A program made the translations under genes and the position numbers. The notes beneath the pieces were generated by a model that did not search any database, was not told where the DNA came from, and saw nothing but the letters and a program-made list of their open reading frames with translations. 35,827 nucleotides of DNA from positions 1 to 35,827 of the forward strand of contig JAFSCM010000052.1 of assembly GCA_017436765.1 (NCBI GenBank), in the 5' to 3' direction. This document shows, piece after piece, positions 23,207-30,227 of the stretch (positions within the stretch are counted from its first letter, which is position 1; each line of letters starts with the position of its first letter). This DNA comes from Oscillospiraceae bacterium. Its GTDB lineage: Bacteria > Bacillota > Clostridia > Oscillospirales > Ruminococcaceae.

Positions 23207-24322
23207 ATGGAACAGGTTTACAAAAATAAAAAGGACTGCAGCGGCTGCACAGCCTGCCAGCACATCTGCCCCAACAAAGCCATAACAATGCAGGCGGACA
23301 GCGAAGGTTTTCTCTATCCTGTCATCGAACAGAAAAAGTGTATCGGCTGCGGTCTCTGCCGTGATATCTGCCCGTTTATCAACAGTGAAAGCCTTAAAAA
23401 CGGCGGCCAGCAGAACTGTTACAGCTGTGTGCACAAGGACGAAGATGTGCTCAGGGCTTCCACCAGCGGCGGAGCATTCACAGCCCTTTCCGACTATATT
23501 CTGGAAATCGGCGGTGTGGTTTACGGTGCGGATTTTGACGAAGAGTTCAATGTCTGCCACAGCCGTGCAGCAACAAAGGAAGAAAGGGACCGCCAGCGCG
23601 TGTCAAAGTATGCACAGAGCGATTTGAAGGATATCTTCGTGCAGGTTAAAAATGACCTGCAGAACGGCCTTACTGTGCTGTTCACAGGTACACCATGTCA
23701 GGTTGCAGGGCTCAAGGCATATCTGCCAAGACACATAACCGCAAATCTTTACCTCTGCGACCTTATCTGCCACAGTATCCCAAGTCCCCTTATCTGGAAA
23801 GAATATAAGGTCTTTCAGGAGGCAAAACACGGCGGAGGAAAGATGACAAAGGTTATGTTCCGTTCAAAACTTCACCCATGGACCCGCAACAACTCAAACC
23901 GCGGTTTTATCTTTGAGATGAACGGCGACGGCACACTCCACGAGGACAATATCTTCTACGATTTGTTCTTCAAGGTGGGCACAATTATGCGCCCGTCCTG
24001 TGCAAACTGCAAATTCACAACACAGAACCGTGTTTCCGCAATCACAATCGCGGACTACTGGGGCATTGAGGAATACAGTCCCGAAACATACAATCCGCTT
24101 GGGGTTTCGGTAATACTTGCCAACAACTCCAAAGGTGAAAAGCTGGTTTATCATATGAAACAGCGTGCCAACATAAAACAGCGTCCGCTGGCAGAACAGC
24201 TCAAACATCAGAAACGCCTGTCAGAGCCTGTGCAGTATCCTGATTTCCGCAGTGAATTCTGGGAAGATTTGCACAGAGACGGTTTTGAAGCTGTTATGAA
24301 CAAATATGTTTATAAAAAATAG
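23207..24322 (+). CDS. Ferredoxin-FrhB/FdhB fusion oxidoreductase (F420 hydrogenase beta-subunit family)
   Basis: The protein has 371 residues from the ATG at 23207, which AAGGAG precedes by 6 nt; the open frame extends 61 codons upstream without such a site. The N terminus is a 2[4Fe-4S] ferredoxin (Cys11, 14, 17, 21 and Cys45, 48, 51, 55). The rest holds the FrhB/FdhB N- and C-terminal domains, with STSGGAFTALS, TGTPCQVAGLKAYL and the later cysteine pair in RPSCANCKFTTQNR. In archaea FrhB passes electrons to F420. In clostridia, single-gene versions are common and often linked to polysaccharide pyruvyl transferases, and their electron acceptor (flavin or F420) is unknown. No partner gene is adjacent. 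Confidence 0.9.
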   Translation: MEQVYKNKKDCSGCTACQHICPNKAITMQADSEGFLYPVIEQKKCIGCGLCRDICPFINSESLKNGGQQNCYSCVHKDEDVLRASTSGGAFTALSDYILEIGGVVYGADFDEEFNVCHSRAATKEERDRQRVSKYAQSDLKDIFVQVKNDLQNGLTVLFTGTPCQVAGLKAYLPRHITANLYLCDLICHSIPSPLIWKEYKVFQEAKHGGGKMTKVMFRSKLHPWTRNNSNRGFIFEMNGDGTLHEDNIFYDLFFKVGTIMRPSCANCKFTTQNRVSAITIADYWGIEEYSPETYNPLGVSVILANNSKGEKLVYHMKQRANIKQRPLAEQLKHQKRLSEPVQYPDFRSEFWEDLHRDGFEAVMNKYVYKK

Positions 24323-24372
24323 CATACAAACAGAAAAGCACTTCAGACGATGCCCTGACAATAAAAGATAAA

Positions 24373-24415
24373 TATCCCACCGGACATTTGCCAATGTCCG
24401 GCGGGATAAATTTTT
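24373..24415. terminator. Bidirectional terminator
   Basis: A long stem (TATCCC then CCGGACATT, 24373-24388, paired with 24393-24408, one internal mismatch) is followed by AAATTTTTG on the plus strand and TATTTATCTTTT on the minus strand. It serves the convergent FrhB and ABC-F genes. Confidence 0.85.
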
Positions 24416-24466
24416 GCTCATTTTTGTACAAAGAGATTGAAGGTGCTGTGTTTTCTGCAGTATTTA

Positions 24467-26014
24467 CTAGACAATCTTTGTGGTCCAGTTTTCAAGATTC
24501 CACACATCTGTAACGATATCTTCGTAAAATTCAGGCTCGTGGCTTACAAGAATAACTGTGCCTTTAAAATCTTTGATTGCCTGCTTAAGACTGTCCTTTG
24601 CATCAACGTCAAGGTGGTTGGTAGGTTCGTCCAGTACAAGTACATTAAAGCTTTTAAGCATAATTGCGCACAGACGCACCTTTGCGTTTTCGCCGCCACT
24701 CAGCACCTTGCACTGTGTTTCGATATGCTGAGTGGTAAGGCCGCATTTTGCCAATGCACCGCGCACACCTGCGTTGCTCATGGACGGATACATATCCCAT
24801 ATTTCGTTAAGGGCACTTTTGCTGCTTGCAATATGCTCCTGCTCGAAGTATGCAGGTTCTGCATAGAAATCAAGGTTAACCTCGCCGCTGAAAGGTGGGA
24901 TTATGCCCAGTATTGTTTTAAGCAGGGTGGATTTGCCAAGGCCGTTCACACCCTTGATGGCAATTTTCTGACCGCGCTCTATGATAAAGTTTACAGGTTT
25001 TGTCAGAGCTTCGTTATAGCCCAGCACAAGGTCTTTTGCCTCTGCCACCACTCTGCCGGGAGCACGGGAATATTCAAATGCAAAAACCGGCTTTGGTTTT
25101 TCCTTTGCCAGCTCGATAATTTCCATCTTGTCCAGTTTTTTCTGACGGCTTTTTGCCATATTTGTAGTGGCAACGCGAGCTTTGTTTCTTGCAATGAAAT
25201 CTTCAAGGTGAGCAATTTCCTTCTGCTGTTTTTCATAAGCCTGTTCAAGCTGACGCTTTTTCAGCTCGTACATAGCCATAAAGTCGTCGTAGTTGCCCTT
25301 GTATCTTGTCAGCACCGCATTTTCAACATGGTAGATTACATTGGTAACATTGTTCAGGAACGGCACATCGTGGCTTACAAGCAAAAATGCGTTCTCATAG
25401 TTCTGCAGGAAGGTTGTCAGCCAGCGGATATGGTTTTCATCAAGGTGGTTGGTAGGTTCGTCAAGGATAAGGATTGTAGGGTTCTGCAAAAGCAGCTTTG
25501 TCAGAAGTACCTTTGTTCTCTGGCCGCCACTCAGTTCACTTACATCCCTGTCAAGACCGATTTCACCGAGACCAAGGCCGTTTGCATATTCTTCAATACG
25601 GCTGTCGATTGTATAAAAACCGCTGTGGTCAAGAATATCCTGAATATCGCCCACATCCTCCATAAGCTGTGTCATCTCATCATCGCTGCAGTCACCCATT
25701 TTATTGTACATTTCCAGCATATCAGCTTCCAGTTTGTACATTTCATCAAAGGCTGTGCGCAGCACATCGCGGATAGTCTGTCCTTTTTCAAGTACGGAAT
25801 GCTGGTCAAGATAGCCTACAGTGGCTCTTTTGGCCCAGGTAATTGTGCCTTCGTCAGCAGGTTCTTTGCCTGTGATTATGTTGAGAAATGTGGTTTTTCC
25901 TTCACCGTTGGCACCCACAAGGCCGATATGTTCGCCCTTTTTCATACGGAAGGTGGCGTTGTCGAGAATCTGTCTTTCGCCAAAACCATGGCTTACATTC
26001 TGTACATGCAGCAT
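24467..26014 (-). CDS. ABC-F family ATP-binding protein
   Basis: The 515-residue protein has two ABC domains and no membrane segments, the ABC-F plan. Domain 1 has Walker A GANGEGKT (residues 34-41), signature LSGGQRTK and Walker B LILDEPTNHLD. A charged linker of about 80 residues follows (from ELKKRQLEQAYEKQQKE). Domain 2 has Walker A GVNGLGKS, signature LSGGENAK and Walker B LVLDEPTNHLD. ABC-F proteins bind the ribosomal E site and relieve stalled or antibiotic-bound ribosomes, or tune translation. It looks like the general YbiT/YkpA-type group rather than a recognised resistance protein, though this cannot be settled here. The gene is monocistronic, with a promoter 60 bp upstream. Confidence 0.94.
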   Translation of the reverse strand: MLHVQNVSHGFGERQILDNATFRMKKGEHIGLVGANGEGKTTFLNIITGKEPADEGTITWAKRATVGYLDQHSVLEKGQTIRDVLRTAFDEMYKLEADMLEMYNKMGDCSDDEMTQLMEDVGDIQDILDHSGFYTIDSRIEEYANGLGLGEIGLDRDVSELSGGQRTKVLLTKLLLQNPTILILDEPTNHLDENHIRWLTTFLQNYENAFLLVSHDVPFLNNVTNVIYHVENAVLTRYKGNYDDFMAMYELKKRQLEQAYEKQQKEIAHLEDFIARNKARVATTNMAKSRQKKLDKMEIIELAKEKPKPVFAFEYSRAPGRVVAEAKDLVLGYNEALTKPVNFIIERGQKIAIKGVNGLGKSTLLKTILGIIPPFSGEVNLDFYAEPAYFEQEHIASSKSALNEIWDMYPSMSNAGVRGALAKCGLTTQHIETQCKVLSGGENAKVRLCAIMLKSFNVLVLDEPTNHLDVDAKDSLKQAIKDFKGTVILVSHEPEFYEDIVTDVWNLENWTTKIV

Positions 26015-26064
26015 ATATTTTTACCTCTCTTTTCGGGGAATTGTTGTGTACACTTTAATTAAAT

Positions 26065-26094
26065 ATTTTACCATACAAATACTGTTGTGGGCAA
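26065..26094 (-). promoter_or_regulatory. Promoter of the ABC-F gene
   Basis: On the minus strand TTGCCC (26089-26094) and TAAAAT (26065-26070) are 18 nt apart with TGG before the -10. The rest of the gap up to 26211 shows nothing I can assign. Confidence 0.6.
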
Positions 26095-26211
26095 GGAGTA
26101 AAAATTTGTATACATTTAATTAACTATTTGTGTTTTCGGTTTTAGCCTGTTTTGCTATGCGTTGAATGAAATATAAGAATATGGTAAGATAAACTGAAAG
26201 ATAAATTTGAA

Positions 26212-26291
26212 TTTGACGAATAGTTAGTATGTGGAAATTTACACATCTGTTTGGTATAATGTTGTTAGAAAAATTTGAATTTTGCGAATAG
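26212..26291 (+). repeat. Left repeat block flanking the GNAT-MazG cassette
   Basis: The block starts with TTTGACGAATAG and ends with TTTTGCGAATAG, 68 nt apart; each is preceded by AAATTTGAA, giving 21-nt direct repeats (26203-26223 and 26271-26291, 19 of 21 identical). Between them lies TGGTATAAT, the probable -10 of the cassette. The whole block aligns with 27189-27267 at roughly two thirds of positions. Confidence 0.6.
26232..26260 (+). promoter_or_regulatory. Promoter of the GNAT-MazG cassette
   Basis: A perfect TATAAT (26255-26260) has an extended TGG, and TGGAAA (26232-26237) stands 17 nt upstream as a weak -35. It lies between the two direct repeats, where a regulator could act. Confidence 0.6.
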
Positions 26292-26320
26292 ATTAAAATT
26301 AAATTGGTTAGGTGTATAAA

Positions 26321-26827
26321 ATGATATATAGACTTCCTGAAATCAGTGATAAAAATATATTACAAGAATATGTTCAAGAGCACTACGATTACAACGAAAC
26401 CAGTATCAGTGCAAGTTTGGGTCTAACCTCTTCCGAATATTGCGACTGGGTAGAAAAAATACAGAAAAACGCTATTATTGGTGATGAACTGTGGGGCAAA
26501 TCATTGCTGTATCTTTGCTTGGATAGTGACAGACTAATCGGTTTATTAAGTATTCGATATGAACTGACAGAGCCTCTGTCTAAAAAGTATGGCGATATAG
26601 GCTATGGTGTAAGACCAAGTGAAAGAAACAAGGGTTACGCAACTGCTATGCTGAAATATGCATTGTCTGTATGTAAAGAAAAAGGAATGGATAATGTCAT
26701 ACTTGGGTGCTATAAAGACAATTTTGCTTCTGCGGCAACCATTAAGAAAAATGGCGGGATGCTTACAGATGAAAATGACAATTACAAAGAGGGCAAAATC
26801 AGCCAGTATTATATTATAAGTTTGTAA
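26321..26827 (+). CDS. GNAT family N-acetyltransferase
   Basis: The protein has 168 residues from the ATG at 26321 (AGGTG about 7 nt upstream; a GTG 9 nt earlier is also possible). It belongs to the clostridial GNAT group with motif A in the form IGYGVRPSERNKGYATAML, where R-N-K-G-Y-A holds the CoA pyrophosphate. It is followed by GCYKDNFASAATIKKNGG, the usual asparagine and end-of-domain segment. The acceptor is unknown; members include resistance and metabolite acetylases. Codon use (TTA, GAT, AAT, CCT) differs from the flanking genes, consistent with acquisition. The MazG-like gene follows after 36 bp. Confidence 0.87.
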   Translation: MIYRLPEISDKNILQEYVQEHYDYNETSISASLGLTSSEYCDWVEKIQKNAIIGDELWGKSLLYLCLDSDRLIGLLSIRYELTEPLSKKYGDIGYGVRPSERNKGYATAMLKYALSVCKEKGMDNVILGCYKDNFASAATIKKNGGMLTDENDNYKEGKISQYYIISL

Positions 26828-26863
26828 AGAGTAACATTTGATTTTGACAAGGAGACACACTGT

Positions 26864-27181
26864 ATGGACGGCAAAACAACGATTAAATATCTACAGAATT
26901 ATATTAAAGAAAAAGACTATCACCCTGAACTGCTGAAGGATTATTTTTTGAAACTGTCTGAAGAAGTCGGGGAACTTTCCCGTGCTATGAGAAAAGGACT
27001 TAAAGCGCAAAACAGTACAGATATTTTAGGTACAGTTGATGAAGAACTGTGGGATGTAATTTATTATGCTTTGGCTATTGCAAATATATATGACATTGAT
27101 ATAGAACAGGTAGCTAAAGTGAAATCGGAGATGAACGAAAGCAAATATCCTTCCAATGTAAAGTTTGAGGAAGGTCGATAA
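26864..27181 (+). CDS. MazG-like nucleotide pyrophosphohydrolase
   Basis: The 105-residue protein is a single all-alpha MazG domain. The metal-binding signature is visible as KLSEEVGELSRAMRKG followed by DEELWDVIYYALAIAN, giving the E-E-x-x-E and E-x-x-D pairs that bind Mg. These enzymes hydrolyse non-standard or excess NTPs or dNTPs to NMP and PPi in the cytoplasm. Its short length fits the house-cleaning or phage-type iMazG group. AAGGAG precedes the ATG by about 8 nt. It shares the AT-rich codon use of the GNAT gene before it. A second repeat block and then a terminator follow. The nucleotide substrate is not known. Confidence 0.87.
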   Translation: MDGKTTIKYLQNYIKEKDYHPELLKDYFLKLSEEVGELSRAMRKGLKAQNSTDILGTVDEELWDVIYYALAIANIYDIDIEQVAKVKSEMNESKYPSNVKFEEGR

Positions 27182-27188
27182 ATTCCAA

Positions 27189-27267
27189 TTTGTCGAACAG
27201 AAAGTATGTATAAGCTTTTAAATTTATTCAGTACAATAAATTTGGAAAATTTTAATGTTTCGAACAG
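27189..27267 (+). repeat. Right repeat block flanking the GNAT-MazG cassette
   Basis: It starts with TTTGTCGAACAG and ends with GTTTCGAACAG, 67 nt apart, mirroring the left block in length, orientation and internal features, including AGTATGT and a -10-like AGTACAAT at the matching place. No gene directly follows it. It lies in the 427-bp gap 27182-27608. Confidence 0.55.
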
Positions 27268-27314
27268 TCAGATAAATCCCAGACTGTAATACAACTATAG
27301 CTTTTATAGAAAGC

Positions 27315-27348
27315 CCTCCATCCGTCATTTGGGCGGATGGAGGTTTTT
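27315..27348 (+). terminator. Intrinsic terminator downstream of the cassette
   Basis: A perfect 10-bp stem (CCTCCATCCG, 27315-27324, with 27334-27343) is followed by TTTTT. It lies 134 bp after the MazG stop codon. The stretch from 27349 to about 27507 holds nothing I can assign. Confidence 0.88.
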
Positions 27349-27507
27349 GCTTGTTCCAATAAGGCAAAAAGGAGAAATAAAAGGGCAGGGCATACGGTGT
27401 GGCAATGGCGGATAAAAACAAATGTATGCGCAGAACCGCGCGGAATACCGATATCCGGCACATCAGATATCAGCACACTTTTCACGGATGTTTTATCTAT
27501 ATAAAAG

Positions 27508-27536
27508 TTGCAGTTTTTGACTTTTGGTGATACAAT
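27508..27536 (+). promoter_or_regulatory. Promoter of the BaiN/HI0933 gene cluster
   Basis: TTGCAG (27508-27513) and TACAAT (27531-27536) are 17 nt apart with TGA before the -10. The 11-nt TCTATATAAAA at about 27496 recurs inverted near 27582, bracketing the promoter. Confidence 0.65.
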
Positions 27537-27608
27537 AATGTATTAAGGAAAATATGTTTTTAAACAGATAAAAATACAGTTTTTATATAGATTTTTAACG
27601 AGGTAAAG

Positions 27609-28826
27609 ATGGAAGTTATTGTAATCGGCGGCGGTGCGGCAGGGCTTTTCTGTGCGGGCTTTATTGCAGATGCGCATAAAGTGACAATTATCGAACACTC
27701 CGATATCTGCGGCAAAAAACTGCTTATAACAGGCAAGGGCCGCTGTAATGTGACAAACGACAGCGACGAGGAAACCATCCTCAAAAACATCCGCACAAAT
27801 CCCAAATTTATGTTTTCTTCCATATACCAGTTCCCGCCTGCAAAGGTTATGGAGTTTTTTGAAAGCCGCGGTGTGCCGCTGAAAACCGAAAGAGGCAGAC
27901 GCGTTTTCCCGGTAAGCGACAAGGCCATGGACATCAAAAAAGCTCTGGAAAAACACTGTAAAAATGCAAAAATCCTCTATGATGATGTGGAAAAGCTTAT
28001 CATTGAGGACGGTGCGGCAAAGGGTGTTGTGCTTAAAAGCGGAAAACAGCTTTATGCGGACAAGGTTATCGTTGCAACGGGCGGTATGAGCTACAAACAG
28101 ACAGGCAGTACAGGCGACGGTTACAGATTTGCCCGTCAGGCAGGCCACACGGTTATTACACCAACAGCCAGTCTTGTTCCATTGGTGGAAAACGGCAGTA
28201 TGTGCAAGGAGATGATGGGCCTTTCCCTTAAAAATGTAAACCTCTCCCTTGTTTACAAAAACAAAAAGGTGTTCAGCGAACAGGGCGAGATGCTCTTTAC
28301 CCATTTCGGCATTTCAGGTCCGCTGGTGCTGTCCGCTTCCTGCCATATAAAGGACAAGGAAATCCAGCAGTACAAGGCGGTTATTGATATGAAGCCTGCT
28401 CTCCCCAACGAGGTGCTCTACAAGCGTATCTGTGACGACTTTGCAAAGCTGAACAACAAAAAAGCGGCAAACTGCCTTGAATGGCTGCTGCCGAAATCCA
28501 TGATTCCCGTTATGCTTAAAGTGTGGGGAATAGATACAGAAAAGGCGGTAAACCAGATTACCCGCGAAGAACGCCTGAGACTTGTTGAGATTATGAAAAA
28601 TTTTGAAATTCCTCTCAACTCCAAGTACAAGCTGGATATTGCGGTTATCACATCAGGCGGAGTTGCGGTAAAGGAAATCAATCCAAAGACAATGCAGTCA
28701 AAAATCTGCGAAAATCTTTACTTTATCGGTGAAGTTATCGACGTGGACGCCTACACAGGCGGCTACAATCTGCAGATTGCCTTCTCCACAGCCTATGCAG
28801 CAGCACAGGCTATACTCGAACAGTGA
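27609..28826 (+). CDS. HI0933/BaiN family NAD(P)/FAD-dependent flavoprotein
   Basis: The protein has 405 residues. The N-terminal FAD-binding Rossmann motif is VIVIGGGAAGLFCA, followed by GKKLLITGKGRCNVTN, a family hallmark (the K-K-x-x-x-x-G-x-G-R-C-N segment). A second hallmark, ATGGMSYKQTGSTGDGYRFA, and the C-terminal FAD contact IGEVIDVDAYTGGYNLQIAFSTG-type segment (ending IAFSTAYAA) are present. The family includes BaiN of Clostridium scindens, implicated in bile acid dehydroxylation, and many members of unknown role. AGGT-type ribosome binding is weak (ACGAGGTAAAG before the ATG). It heads the cluster with cmk, plsC and ispH-S1. A bile acid role cannot be claimed, since this gene is widespread in clostridia in the same core cluster. 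Confidence 0.9.
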   Translation: MEVIVIGGGAAGLFCAGFIADAHKVTIIEHSDICGKKLLITGKGRCNVTNDSDEETILKNIRTNPKFMFSSIYQFPPAKVMEFFESRGVPLKTERGRRVFPVSDKAMDIKKALEKHCKNAKILYDDVEKLIIEDGAAKGVVLKSGKQLYADKVIVATGGMSYKQTGSTGDGYRFARQAGHTVITPTASLVPLVENGSMCKEMMGLSLKNVNLSLVYKNKKVFSEQGEMLFTHFGISGPLVLSASCHIKDKEIQQYKAVIDMKPALPNEVLYKRICDDFAKLNNKKAANCLEWLLPKSMIPVMLKVWGIDTEKAVNQITREERLRLVEIMKNFEIPLNSKYKLDIAVITSGGVAVKEINPKTMQSKICENLYFIGEVIDVDAYTGGYNLQIAFSTAYAAAQAILEQ

Positions 28827-28916
28827 TGTCATTGGTGTATGCTGTATATTACAGGACAGCTTTTTCATAAACAGAAATTATAACAGACTTATTTCAGATA
28901 TAAAGGTGGATAAACT

Positions 28917-29585
28917 ATGAACTATCGTATAGCATTGGACGGCCCGTCAGGCGCAGGCAAAAGCACAATCGCAAAAAGACTTTCCGCAGAACTTGGTTTT
29001 GTGTATGTTGACACAGGTGCAATGTACCGCACAGTAGGCCTTTACTGCCTGCAGAACAATGTGGACATTGAAGATGAAGCAGCTGTTGCAGCAGTGCTTG
29101 GAAATATCAGTATCGAGCTTAAATATATTGACGGCGAACAGAGAATTCTGCTCAACGGCACAGATGTTTCCAAAGAAATCCGTATGAACGAGGTTTCCAT
29201 GGCAGCAAGTAAAACTTCCGCATACAAGGCAGTGCGTGCATTTCTGCTGGATGCACAGCGCAATGTGGCAAAAACACAGAGCGTTATTATGGACGGCAGA
29301 GATATCGGCACAGTGGTTCTTCCTGATGCGGAAATCAAAATCTTTATTGTGGGCGATGCAACAGTGCGTGCAAAACGCCGTCATAAAGAGCTGCTTGAAA
29401 AAGGTCAGAACATCTCCCTGCAGGAGGTTCTGGAGGATATTATCACAAGAGACCACAACGACACAAACCGTGCCGAAGCACCGCTCAGACAGGCAAAGGA
29501 TGCTGTTCTGCTTGATACTACATACAAAAATTTTGACGAAGCTTATGAAGCTGTGCTTGAAATTGTAAAAAGCAAAATGGAATAA
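28917..29585 (+). CDS. cmk: Cytidylate kinase
   Basis: The 222-residue protein phosphorylates CMP and dCMP with ATP in the cytoplasm. The P-loop is DGPSGAGKST near the N terminus, followed by the CMP-binding LGFVYVDTGAMYRTVGL. The MDGRDIGTVVLPDAE segment and the lid region VRAKRRHKELLEKG are also typical. Length is that of the usual bacterial enzyme. AAGGTGG precedes the ATG. It lies 90 bp after the BaiN-type gene and 21 bp before plsC. The order cmk-plsC-ispH-S1 is a common clostridial arrangement. Confidence 0.97.
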   Translation: MNYRIALDGPSGAGKSTIAKRLSAELGFVYVDTGAMYRTVGLYCLQNNVDIEDEAAVAAVLGNISIELKYIDGEQRILLNGTDVSKEIRMNEVSMAASKTSAYKAVRAFLLDAQRNVAKTQSVIMDGRDIGTVVLPDAEIKIFIVGDATVRAKRRHKELLEKGQNISLQEVLEDIITRDHNDTNRAEAPLRQAKDAVLLDTTYKNFDEAYEAVLEIVKSKME

Positions 29586-29606
29586 AAAGGTTAAAGGTAA
29601 AAGAGT

Positions 29607-30227
29607 ATGATATATGTAATAGTTGTTGCTGTTGTATCGGTGCTTTTCCGTGTTCTGTTCAGATTTGAACACTACGGCAAGGAAATTATCGACAGCTACA
29701 AGACAAACGGCAGACCATACATCGTCTGTCCAAACCATGTTTCCGCCATCGACCCGGTATTTGTTGTTATAGCAAGAGGCAGCGGCAGAAAGCTGACGGT
29801 TATGGCAAAGGAAGAGCTGTTCAAAATCAAAATTCTCGGCTGGTTCTTCGGTAAACTCGGTGCAATACCTGTTGCACGCGGCACAGGAGACAAGGGCGTT
29901 CTTGACCGGACTATCAACGACCTTAAAAGCGGCGCAGGTGCGCTTATCTTCCCGGAGGGCACACGCGGCGACGGCAACTGTATGGGCAAGCTTAAAAGCG
30001 GTGCTTTTGCCATTGCGGCGCAGACAGGCGCAGATATTATCCCTGTGCGTATCATCTATCACACAGAAGACGGAAATATGAAGATGTTCTGCAAGGTTAC
30101 TGTTGTTTTCGGTCAGCCTCTTAAAATTGAAGACACACAGCTGGACACAGGCTCCCGTCAGAAAATCCGCGAAACAAAGGCGCTGATGGAAGAAAGCTAT
30201 GCAAAAATGCTGGAGGAATATAAATGA
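29607..30227 (+). CDS. plsC: 1-acyl-sn-glycerol-3-phosphate acyltransferase
   Basis: The protein has 206 residues. It adds a second acyl chain to lysophosphatidate at the inner face of the cytoplasmic membrane. The catalytic HX4D motif is CPNHVSAIDPVF, and the glycerol phosphate-binding motif is IFPEGTRGDG. An N-terminal hydrophobic segment (YVIVVAVVSVLFRVLF) anchors the enzyme. The reading frame overlaps ispH-S1 by four bases (ATGA), implying translational coupling. The upstream cmk gene ends 21 bp earlier. An AAAGG-type ribosome binding site precedes the ATG. Confidence 0.94.
   Translation: MIYVIVVAVVSVLFRVLFRFEHYGKEIIDSYKTNGRPYIVCPNHVSAIDPVFVVIARGSGRKLTVMAKEELFKIKILGWFFGKLGAIPVARGTGDKGVLDRTINDLKSGAGALIFPEGTRGDGNCMGKLKSGAFAIAAQTGADIIPVRIIYHTEDGNMKMFCKVTVVFGQPLKIEDTQLDTGSRQKIRETKALMEESYAKMLEEYK

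Noticed and set aside
24437..26062. A 541-codon open frame antisense to the ABC-F gene
   Set aside because: Same artefact of codon bias; the minus-strand protein has all ABC motifs.
27252..27485. Short minus-strand open frames (77-79 codons) in the gap before the flavoprotein gene
   Set aside because: No ribosome binding site or recognisable motif, and they overlap the terminator and the repeat block.
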